Positions 39,204-49,717 of a DNA stretch of 64,000 bases are shown in pieces; positions within the stretch are counted from its first letter, which is position 1, and every line of letters starts with the position of its first letter. The DNA is from Archilochus colubris. Lineage: Eukaryota; Chordata; Aves; Apodiformes; Trochilidae. The translations under genes were made by a program, and so were the position numbers. Below the pieces are notes generated by a model that saw nothing but the letters and a program-made list of their open reading frames with translations, made no database searches and was not told where the DNA came from. The stretch lies in NCBI GenBank assembly GCA_023079485.1, contig CM041086.1:12532401-12596400 (forward strand), written 5' to 3'.

Positions 39204-42200
39204 TGTGGCTGCTGAGGGTGGCATGTTCTCCAACCATCTGTATTCCTGGCAGGAGCCATTCTGCTCCTACACACCCTTCAGTGCCTTCTGCTCCTAAAAG
39301 TGTTACACAACTGCACAGCAAAGGAAAATCAACAGCATTACCAGGGGGGCTGAGTAGCTGGGTATGTCTGCTGCTCTCCTCTCACCTCTGCCCAATGCAG
39401 GGTGGTTGCTCCTAAGCACATGATGCAGAAGAACCCCAACACACATCTCCCTCCTTCCTCTGCCTTCTCCTACCTCTCTTTTCCTCGAGACATAAATAAC
39501 TCATCCTCATGACCAGAGTATCTGAGCTAAGACTCGAGCATCAGCTCAGCACTCCTGTTCTCTCCCTGGCCCTGCCTCTCTCCATCCTGGCCCTCTCCTC
39601 CATCCCTCTGCCTGCCAACCTGCAGGCAATGGCCCCTGTGCTGCCTGACCTCAGACAAATTATTTCACTTTGTAACATCTTCCTTGCTCCTTCACCCTTT
39701 CATTTTTCATGTTGAGCTTGCAAACTCAAGGAAAGAGGAGTTGACCTCAGCTGTAGTCCCTGGCTACTGATGTAATAAATAATTTCTGATTACTTAGGAG
39801 AGCACTGAAGAATAGCATGAAATTAAAGAGATTGTTCTAATTTCTTCAGTTTATTTTCTGTGGTCCCACAGTGTCTTCCACTGGGCTAACACCCCAGTGA
39901 CCATCAGTTCAGCCACTCTCTGTTCTTGTGGATGAGCTTCTCACCACCATTTGGGGTTTTTTGTTGTGCAAAGCTCATTGTAAGCCCAAGTCTGGATCCA
40001 TAATTTCCGTATGTTCCACCATTTGGATTCAGGATCTAAAATTACCTTGGTTGCCACAAAAATAGGAGCTTATAATTCCCCTTTGCCTTGCAATTAGGTC
40101 TCTAAATGACTTAATTGTGGGAGCCAGATTTTCTAGCAGAGCTCATTCATAAGCAGAGTGAGGCAGCTGCAAAATATTTATCACTGTCCAAATTCTCTCA
40201 ATTTTTCAGCATTTGGATCACAGGATTCTGTTCTGATCCAGGTCTAGGAGTAATGGCAGAAAAATCATAGGAGGCCAGATAAATCAGAAATCATTTTAAT
40301 CAGGAAGAATAGCCTCTCCTCCAGGAAGTGTTCTACTCTGCCAATTCTTGCACTGAAACTGTAATTTAATCCCTTAAACTTCTTCACAGTTCTGCAAATC
40401 ACGAGGTGATGTTGAAGGATGCTGAACAATTATTCTAACAATGAATTACACTTTTTTTGCTAATTAGCTAGCTAAAAAATTCATCAGCATTACATTTGTT
40501 AGTCTTATCACTTAAGCACCTTCTTTAAAAGTCAAAAAATAGGAGTGCCTTCTCCAGAAACTCTCTAATATACCAGTTTTATCAGTACTATAAAAGCACA
40601 GGTGTACTCACTTGCAGAGAAAAATTGCCCCAAAATACTGCAGAACAAGGAATATTTCATGTAAAATATGTTTTCCCCTATACTCACCAATCCCAATAGT
40701 AATTTACAGTAATTAAAATTACAAGCCAACAAAGCATTACCTCATGACAGGTGCTCAACAAGTATTAAAATAAGCAGTTCTGTATTCATACTAAGTGCTT
40801 ATATTGTCAACAGAGCTCTTCTAATGCAAGGTTGCATGTGTTCTGCTTTCTTAAATAATTATTTGCTAGAACACCATAATCATCTAATAAAATGTTTGGG
40901 TTTGAGCTGGACTTAATTATCAGTTTTAAAACCTAGTGGCAGCATATGTGGTAGATTCCATTAGTGAGTTCTTCACAGAAAAGGGGACAGGAGAAAATAA
41001 CAAAAATTACCTTGGTGATTTACAAGATCGTGTTCCACAGCAAATCAATGGGGTTTGAGTATTTCAAACCTAACTCTCTTTTCAAAACAAGATTCATATA
41101 ACTATTATTTTTTAAATCATCAGGATACCTTAAATAACACTGCAATCATCCCAACCTTCTTGCACTTGTGCCAAAGCTGGTTTTTTCCTTTCTCCTTCCT
41201 ATCTCAGTTAATAACCTGAAATACACTCCAGATTTCAGCAACTCCAAACACCACAGTGGATTTCTGGGCAGGTGCAGAAGTCAGGCTGTGCACATCACAC
41301 TGTAGGGCTGTTAAAAAGAACAATTTACTCACAGATTACAATCTACTACTCTGCCTGGAGGATCAAGAATTCTTAGGATCAACTCCCAGTCAATAACACA
41401 AACTTCTCTTTTGACAACGTATGTCAGAGATTTAACTTCTTTTAAAAATCATGTTTGTATTTATGGCTGAATTACAGTTCAATAAGGTGACCCAATGAAT
41501 CATCATACTTTCTCAGGATAAAACTTCTCCAGGTTGACAGCATCTCTGTCCCCACATGTCCTTCAGGCAGCAATGAAAAATGAAGGAGGATGTAGTGTGC
41601 TTATTGTGGGGACATGAGTTACCTCGCAGAATAGTTCTCAGTGCAAAGCAGGACAAAAATGACAAGCCTTAAAGAAAAAAGAAAAAAAAAAAAGAAAGGA
41701 AGGAAAGATATTTAGGTGTAATGCACAGTAATGACTTCTTGGCTGTGTCAAATAAATAACGTGAGCTTCCAAGTATCAATATCCATAGCAATGAAAAATA
41801 ATAACTTCAGAAGACAAGGGAAACCTTGATTCACAAACCAGTATTTAGAGGCTTTCATAGACTTTCTGTGTGTAAATGAATATTTGCTTTAAATTAATAA
41901 TCCTTTTTCAATTGCACAGCAGATCAGTTTCTGGCTACACAACACAGCTTTCAAAAATTGCTGGTTATTGTAGTAATACTTCAAGAAATGAATATGCTAA
42001 CTGGCATTAGAAAGCATAGGAGCATTATTTACCTCTATTGAATACTTATCTAGATGGTCAGCAAACAGAATGCAGCTTAATTAAGTGATTTTTATCTGAG
42101 GAACTTTGATTTGATAATAAGCAGTTTAAATATCCCTAGTATTTTCTTATTTCAAGCATTTCAATTATTCTCAACAATAGAATGGGTGTTATTGCAATAA

Positions 42201-43749
42201 CAATTTCTCATGCCAGTGGAAAGGACTTTTAATATAAATTCATAATGATACCATTGTATGGACCTGATCCTAATCTGGAAAATGTGCTGTGCATCTGAAA
42301 TTGCCCTTCATGAATCCCTGCTGGGGATTCTGTTCCTGTTCCTGACTTTTCTTCCCAAAGCAACCATCAGAGCCAGCACTACACCTGCTTAAATACTTTC
42401 ATTTGTTCCACTTAGAGGTTGATCTATTGACTCATTTCTGTACTTCACTACATCAAAGTCCATCTCTCTGGCCATGGAAATCAGACATTTCTCTGTGAGT
42501 AACATTAAAGACAAATGTAGGGCTGCAGGCAGTGGATGTGTAGAGCACACTGCCAGCCAGCCCAGTGTCAGGGTCATACTGGCACCTCCTGTGGACATTG
42601 GTTTCCTCTACTGGTGTGTGAGCCAGGGCAGGGCAGGATCACTTCATTCAGCACACTCATGGCTCCACTTCAGATCTGTGCTTGGAACACACACAGGGTG
42701 AGTTCCTTAAGAAGTATTTTGCCAAAGGTAGAGAGTGGTATGCCCTACATCCACACCACGGCTGGTGGAGGAAACACAGATTGTTGCCCAAAACACAGAG
42801 GAGCTGGAGGAGAAACATCTGTATTCACAGCTCCACCACTGAAGATGGCAAGCAGGGGAGGAACTCTGGATTACAACTCTCAGTTTGACTCTGCTGAAGC
42901 TGCACAAAGAGTTTCACTCCTAGAAAAAGGCCAAGCACAGCCCTAGCCAGAGGTGCCTGCAGAGACTCCAGACTTCCCTGGGGTTCAGTGCTTCTCAGGA
43001 AGTGTCTGTACATGGGAGGCAGGAGGAGGCTGTGTAGGGGCTGCCATAGCCTGAGAAACTTTCTGTTGCCTTCTGCACATGCCTCACCAAGAAGCCTTCA
43101 CAGCTATTTTAAAATCCTAAATCTGCAGGGCAGACCCTCTTTGGCTAACACCCCAGCTAACTGGGGAAAAAAGAAACAACCAGATACCTGTCTCATCCTG
43201 AGGGTTGCAGTAGCAAATGCTCTCTGAGCTTTATTCTCCGAAATGGGACAATCATGGTAGATCTTCCAGTTTTAGAACAAATTTACAAAAACCAGCAGGG
43301 AAAGCACTACCACAGCATCACTGTTTTCTCAGACACTGTCCAGAGAGCTGCCCCACCATTTTCCACGCTTTAACCCATGGTCTGCAAATGAAAACTATTC
43401 TAGTGTGTGTGTCTAGGCATAGGCATATTTCCATGCTGATACTTGTGTATAATCCATCCTTTCTATGTGAATTAAGCCAAACGGTGATCACACTGTGTTA
43501 TTTAAATATCACCAGGGATTAGAATGTTCAGAAAGACTCCAAAACCCATAAAGTGATGCTAAGCAGGATTACTTCCTGGAAGCGTGTGGATATAAGTGTA
43601 AGCTGTTTATAGATTTTCATGACCTACATCAGCACATAAGGAAGAGCCACAGTCCTCCTGCTCCTCAAACAGAATCAAATCAAGTTGTATATATTCCAGT
43701 GGTGGATTCCAGCTCATCATCTTCTTTATTTTCTCTTTAATAAACAAAA
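39204..43749. other. Unique AT-rich non-coding DNA
   Basis: About 4.5 kb with no supportable gene. The stretch 39.8-42.3 kb has almost no open frame above 60 codons on either strand. A pure purine tract of 38 nt (GAAA-type) lies at 41671-41708. An AT-rich block at 40440-40515 contains gctaattagc, a palindromic homeodomain-type word. Confidence 0.5.
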
Positions 43750-44140
43750 GGGAGACAAAGATGGGAGACAAAGATGGGAGACAAAGATGGGAGACAAAGA
43801 TGGGAGACAAAGATGGGAGACAAAGATGGGAGACAAAGATGGGAGACAAAGATGGGAGACAAAGATGGGAGACAAAGATGGGAGACAAAGATGAGAGACA
43901 AAGATGGGAGACAAAGATGGGAGACAAAGATGGGAGACAAAGATGGGAGACAGAGACAAAGATGGGAGACAAAGATGGGAGACAAAGATGGGAGACAAAG
44001 ATGGGAGACAAAGATGGGAGACAAAGATGGGAGACAAAGATGGGAGACAAAGATGGGAGACAAAGATGGGAGACAAAGATGAGAGACAAAGATGGGAGAC
44101 AAAGATGGGAGACAAAGATGGGAGACAAAGATGGGAGACA
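43750..44140 (+). repeat. 13-bp minisatellite, 29 units plus a partial unit
   Basis: The unit gggagacaaagat is repeated head to tail: fifteen 13-bp units (43750-43944), one 19-bp unit with an extra gagaca-type hexamer (43945-43963), thirteen more 13-bp units (43964-44132), and an 8-bp partial unit (44133-44140). Apart from the 19-mer, the only variants I see are two units with A at the second base, starting at 43893 and 44081. These lie 188 bp apart, the same distance as between the 19-mer start (43945) and the terminal partial unit (44133). As 13 is not a multiple of 3 and the unit creates no stop in any frame, all frames stay open on both strands. This produces spurious peptides of 13-residue period (GDKDGRQRWETKM on plus, SHLCLPSLSPIFV on minus; minus frames of 194 and 171 codons). 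The + strand is 11/13 purine. Confidence 0.98.
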
Positions 44141-46675
44141 GACTTTAGCAGCTGAAACAAGGTGGAAGTGCTGAGCTTTGGGAATAACCACGGTGTTGAG
44201 TCAATGGCATTCAAAGCACCAACAGCAGGGATCAAATGCAAAGAAAGGTAGTAAGGAGTGGGAATTTCAAGGTGTATACAAGGTCAAAGCAGCTGGTGGG
44301 AGAAAGCTGAGAGGGGAGGAAAAGAAAAAAACCAAACAGAAACCCACCAGAGACTATTATATTTCTAACATCCCTTGAGTATTTGGTATGCTCCTAACTA
44401 CTTACTGTTAATTTATATTATACTGCCTACAACTGAAAACACAAAGAAACACTGCTAAACCAGCAAGGTGCTACATGAACAGAGCAATGAAACTGTTACT
44501 CCTTACAGGTCAAGGGCAGCATCCTGTGTTCTGCCCCTCAAAAGAGGCTAAATAATGCAGCAATCCTGTCTGCAAAATCATACAAGCAAAACAAATGTAA
44601 TTTTTCATGCACAGAGCAGTTACATTTCTTCACACACATAATCTTCAATTATTAAAGAAACTCTGATGTCAAAAATAAAGCTGCCAAAACAATGAGGGTC
44701 TGAAGACAACTTCTATATTGAAAGTCACAAGGCTTTCACACAAAGGCTGTAATACAAGAATGCAGCACAAAAAGCAGAAAGCAACATTAAGTGACCTCTG
44801 TACTATACCCAGGTTACACAGATAAAGACCTTCAATTAATACCATGCTGGTTTTCATTCAGACTTGGGTTTGCTTGGGAGCAGCAGAAACCATTACCTCC
44901 AGCATTTACAGGGTTCCTGGGCTTTTTTATCATTAGAGAAGGAGCTGGTGTTGCACTATTTGTAACACAATGTCCAACTCTGCCAAAAAAGGTTCTGACA
45001 CTAAAGGCAAGGGATAAAACGTGCTGCTTGCAGCATGTTTTCCTCTGCCCAGATTAAGAGCTGTTCAATACAAGTATAATAGAATCTGTAAATCTACTCT
45101 GACTGAAGAGAAGTGTATCTGACATTGAAGATACTGAGCTGTCACAGTGAAGATAACCTGCAGACTGAGCAGTAGGCATCTAGGTATGGATGACGCATCA
45201 TCTGACAGCATCCAAGTTTTTTTTTTTAAAAAAGAAGCCAAACCTAAATAAAATTAAAACTGCTCACACCAAAAGCTACCTTAAGCTTTACATAGTATAG
45301 CCATTGCTGTTTATTACAGGATGGTTCTTTAAACACATACTATAAACAATTAATTTTGGAATTCCAATGTGTAATTAACATTCTCAGCCCATGTCTGGCC
45401 CTGCTCTGGCACACAAGGCCATTGCCTGGGCATCAGCACTGGGATGTGCAGGGAAGAGCTCCCAGCACTGAGGGGTTTTGCATCTGTGAATTGCCATGTG
45501 CTGCTGCTCCTGCTGGAAGAGACACAATAACTGCTCAAATCCTGAATTTTTCAAGGCAGTTGAATACCCCAGATATTTCAGGGTCAGATTTTGCAATCTT
45601 AAATGCAGGCAAGACTTCTGCTACCATTCAGACAAAGATTCACCTTGCTTAGAAGTGAGCCCCATGGGGATCTGAATTCCAGCAATGGAGAATCCATTCC
45701 AGAATCGTTCCCTTGGTTACCTCCTTATGGTACTGAAAATTTCTAAGCTTGGACAAGTCAGGGAAACAAATGAAGAGACTAACACCAGCACAAAGCATGA
45801 TAACACAGAACCAAACCCAGCTCCTTCCAAATGCAGGCTAAGGATACCCAGCATGGACATGCTAAGAAAAAAATCAGCAGAAGAGAAGAAAGCTGATAGA
45901 AAATGTAATTTACCAATATAGGAAGAGGCTAAAATTACAGAGCACGAGCAGTCCAGACCAGAAACGCGCACACACACAAAAAGCCAGGTTTCAACATTAA
46001 ATATGATGTGACTGCATGTAATTTCTACCTCAATTTTCGTAGCTCCTTTAGCAGTTTAATCCTATTCATCACTAGCTGATGTTCAATAGAACAAATGTTA
46101 CAGGTCTAACTTCTGCAGTGCCTTGCAGAAGGGAAAGGAGATTTGAGCTGATTAACACAGCATTTAACCCTGTACCTGTAGTGCAAAAAAAGGAGAGAAG
46201 GTTTGATCAGTTGAATTAACAACTTCACTTTTGATCTATCAGAGATAAATCCTCAAACATCAAAAGCAGGTTTTACTAAGCCCCTTAATATCTGCAACTT
46301 GCCCTAAGATGTCAGCTCTTCTCACATTTATTGGACATGAATCACAAATCCTGTGATTACGCCTGCAATGACTCCTCTGAAGAGGAGGAGGATTTCCTCC
46401 CCCCACCACCTCTTTTCTAGGGAAAGATGGTTCCTGCTGAATACACATATCAGAACAAATCAGCAAGGTATTGACCTGTTTGGATGTCAAGTCATTAGTA
46501 CAAATAGAAAACTTCAGAAACATTGGAGAAAAGCAAGAAAACCATGCTTTGCAATAAAGGCAAGAATGGTCTGCATCTTAAAAGGTCACAATCTTGTCAG
46601 AACATTTACGGAATATATGTAGGTGGCAAGATCTTCAGATGCATCTCAATCACAAACAGGGTTAGATGTTTGCAA
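44141..46675. other. Unique non-coding DNA
   Basis: No recognised gene. A short T-run and A-run pair lies near 45218-45234. Open frames are below 100 codons, apart from one at 46523-47026 that runs into the downstream CR1 copy. Confidence 0.5.
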
Positions 46676-47042
46676 ACAACATGGAGAGGAGAAGGCTCCA
46701 AGGAGACCTTATTGCAGCTTTCCAGTACCTGCAGGGTCTACAAGAAAGCTGGGGAGGGACTTTTTAGGATGTCAGGTGGTGACAGGACATGGGGGAATGG
46801 ATTCAAACAAGAGAAGGGTAGATTTAGATTGGAAGTTGGGAAGAAGTTCTTTACCATGAGGGCGATGAAACACTGGCACAGGTTGCCCAGAGAGGTGGTG
46901 GAAGCCCCATCCCTGGAAGTTTTAAGGCTGGACAGGGCTCTGAGCAACCTGATCAGGTGGGAGGTGTCCCTGCCCATGGCATGGGGGTTGGAACTGGATG
47001 ATCTTAAAGGTCCCTTCCAACCCTGAAAATTCTGTTCTGTTC
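46676..47042 (+). mobile_element. CR1 non-LTR retrotransposon, 5'-truncated fragment
   Basis: A forward CR1 fragment of about 365 bp. Its beginning matches the RT C-terminal region at nucleotide level (ggagaaggctccaaggagac, then cttattgcagctttccagta). One open frame then carries FRLEVGKKFFTMRAMKHWHR, followed by LPREVVEAPSLEVLRLDRAL, and ends at a TGA just inside the 3' UTR. The 3' end reads cttaaaggtcccttccaacc, and the terminal octamers are degraded to ttctgttctgttctact. The host frame extends upstream to 46523 only by chance. Not autonomous. Confidence 0.93.
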
Positions 47043-47096
47043 TACTCAACAATTTGAAGAGGAAGGGGGAAATGCTGAGGCTCTCACCAAGAGGAA

Positions 47097-47124
47097 GGGA
47101 GGGGGCAGGGAGGAAGGGACTGGG
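47097..47124 (+). other. Candidate G-quadruplex motif
   Basis: Five G-runs of at least three fall within 28 nt: 47097-47099, 47101-47105, 47108-47110, 47116-47118 and 47122-47124, separated by loops of 1, 2, 5 and 3 nt. This satisfies the usual four-run, loop 1-7 rule for an intramolecular G-quadruplex on the + strand. It lies about 55 bp downstream of a CR1 3' end. The motif is seen in the sequence; folding in vivo is inference. Confidence 0.7.
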
Positions 47125-49456
47125 CAGGTCCTCAGCAGGCTGACCAGCCACACAACACCAGGGCAGAGACAGAAGGTTCCCCAGGCTCAGGTGGAAGGGG
47201 CCCAGCTCTGTGATGCCTTGATAGTGACCAAAAAAGCCCCAAAGCCCAAGGAGTGGGGATGGGGCAGCAGCTCAGCACTGCCGGGGTGGGGGAAGGAATT
47301 GGCAAGCGTGGGACTGCCGGATGGACAGAAGGATCTCACTGGAAACCAAACCCTCAGTTTCTGATTTAGAAGGCAGGCAGGTGTACTCTGACAAATACCT
47401 CCCCCCACACATGCATGAGCACACGCAGACACACACCATGAATCTCCAGATCCGCATACGAAACGTTGCTTTTCCTGGGATTTCTATTATTTTAGCTTTA
47501 TAAAATTATTGCTTTCAGTTAGTTTACGGCCTGGCAGTTGGCTGCATGTCAGAGCTATTCCTGCCCACACAGCTAGATATTTTTTTTTAAGGCATAAAGT
47601 GTGTGTGTGGGGAAATTCTAAATTGCCATAATCTTGATGAAAGCTAAATAGCCCCAATTCTTTTATATTAGAGAAGATCTGGTATGCCAAGCCTGTGATA
47701 CTAAGAGCTGACAATTTTTGAAGGAAGGTTTCAATATGTCTTAACTACCTCTGAGCCTTAACCTATTTTATGCAACTCGGGTATTTGCTAGACTAGCACA
47801 AGCATAAAATAGTCACTGGACTTTTTTCATCATGAAGCTGGTTTTCCCAAACCACCTTTCCCTCTACAGCCCTTCAGCTACAACTCTGACCCCCTCTGCC
47901 AACTACATTTTTGTAGTTGAGATATGCCACAACAACCACCTTGCAAAGAAGAGAAGCACAGTTGAGGACAGTAACACTGGTGTTACAAAAGAGTAAACCC
48001 AGTCCTCTCATGTGAATGACCTATGGTTCATCAACCCTTCAAGACAAGAAGGGATTATTCAAAAGCATCAGCACTTGAATGTGGCTATCAAACACCAAGT
48101 ACCTGCACTCACATGCTGTTATCAGACACCACCAGACCTCACATGTTTACAAAACACCCAAGACAAATGTTGGTTCCTCTTTAAAAATGACCCAGCAAGG
48201 ACATGGTTGCTCTCTGCTGCAGGTGGAAAACATGCTCTGCATCTTCAACTCTTCCCCTGCATCTGACCTATGCTAAACTGAGGGCAAGTCAAGATCTTGG
48301 GGTACTACAGCAGCCCCAGCCCTTCTTCTGACACAATTTGCTCTGCCTTACCTGATGATCTCTTCCATTTCATAACATTCCTCTCGCTAAGTAGAAGAAA
48401 TTGGATTAAATTATTCCCCACATCTCAGTTTTTTCCTTCCTGACTACATCAATATCTTCCAGAACAGAGGAAGTTTCTCTCAGCCACCAGCTCAAAGCCA
48501 GTACTTGCTACACCCCACCACACACCTTGGCTCTGATATCTAAAGGGATGCATTCTCTCCCCTCTTGGCTAAAGACAGTCCCAGACTTCCACACTTCTAC
48601 CACTATCCACCTCTGTAGCAGTTTGATGCTCAGTCCCTGTCTTGCTTAAAACCCTATTTCCAAGTTGAACTAATCAAAAATAGAAGCAACAGAGATGGTG
48701 TCCAAATAGGTAGCTTGTACAGAGCGCATCATCATCATCATCATGCTGGGTTCAAGCATGTCACTTCTCTTGGATTTGCACTTGGACCTGTGCAATGCAA
48801 ACCCTCCCAGTAACCCTGGCATCCCTCAGAGGCAATCTGCAGTCCTCTGAGCCCACTTAGTCCCAGTTTAGATAACTGCTGGCAGCTTTTAGACCACCTT
48901 CTGCAGTGATTGATATCTGTCTGTCAAGCATTGCCAAGCAGCAAGCAAAGGCTTCCCTCCCCTTCACCCCTCATTCTTTCCCATCCTCTCAATAAGACAT
49001 CTGACACTCTGAGCACTGCCTCTCATTAGCCTAAGCCAGCAGCTGTGCACATAAACCTCCAGCCAACACTGCTGGGGGGACTCAAACCTTCACACAGCCC
49101 TTTCCCCCTCCCTGGCACAATGGGCAGCAGAGGCTCATCCTTGGGATGCTCAGTGAGCAAAGCTCTGCATGCCTGCTCCTCCCCACCCAGCATCAAAGCT
49201 GCATCACAGCTGAGATAACACTGACAAAACTGTATCTCTGTGACTGCAATGAAGTGCAGGCTCTTACCTCTCTTTTTATTAAATAAAAATCCTTTCAAAA
49301 TTGCTAAATGAATGGATACATGCCAGGCTTAGGGTTCTACACACAGGAGTAGAAATCTTAACAGGGATCGTTCCAGATTTGCTTTGCTAGTAATAACCCT
49401 AAAGAAACAGCCAAATGAACACAAATGCCATATCTTATTCCTACTGCAGATTTTTA
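47125..49456. other. Unique non-coding DNA
   Basis: No recognised gene or transposon. A short ATC microsatellite (17 bp) lies at 48728-48744. Open frames are below 95 codons. Confidence 0.5.
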
Positions 49457-49495
49457 CTTCTCTCTCTCTCTCTCTTTTTTTTTTCTTTTTTTTTT
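49457..49495 (+). repeat. Pyrimidine tract (CT repeat into T-run)
   Basis: Thirty-nine consecutive pyrimidines: a CT dinucleotide repeat of about nine units followed by T-runs interrupted by one C. It resembles an extended polypyrimidine tract, but no AG acceptor with a coding frame follows closely, so it is recorded as simple sequence. Confidence 0.85.
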
Positions 49496-49667
49496 AATGT
49501 GGTTGTTGGATATTTATTTTCTAATGAAATGTTAAATTCTGTGACAGGGAAGATTTTTAAAACATATAGCACAGATCTTAAACCTATTTTTATGAAGCAT
49601 TTTTAGAACCTTCTCCAAAACAACAGATCTCCAGCTCCCGTGGTTGCCATTAAATGTCAGCATTTGA

Positions 49668-49717
49668 CAGTTTCCATATAGTTATCTCTCAGTCAGTTTC
49701 CATACAGTTCTCTCAGA
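49668..49717. repeat. Two-copy 26-bp tandem duplication
   Basis: The word cagtttccata begins at 49668 and again at 49694. The two copies differ by a C/T change and one missing base in the second copy, and both continue into ctctcag. No third copy is visible. Confidence 0.85.

Noticed and set aside
38824..39321. Hydrophobic Phe/Cys/Leu-rich minus-strand frame resembling a membrane segment
   Set aside because: The hydrophobic stretch is simply the translation of the T/G-rich complement of the AAAAC-type tract.
49440..49610. Splice acceptor suggested by the 39-nt pyrimidine tract
   Set aside because: The tract leads into aatgtgg without a nearby AG followed by a convincing exon; the following 63-codon frame has no recognisable content.
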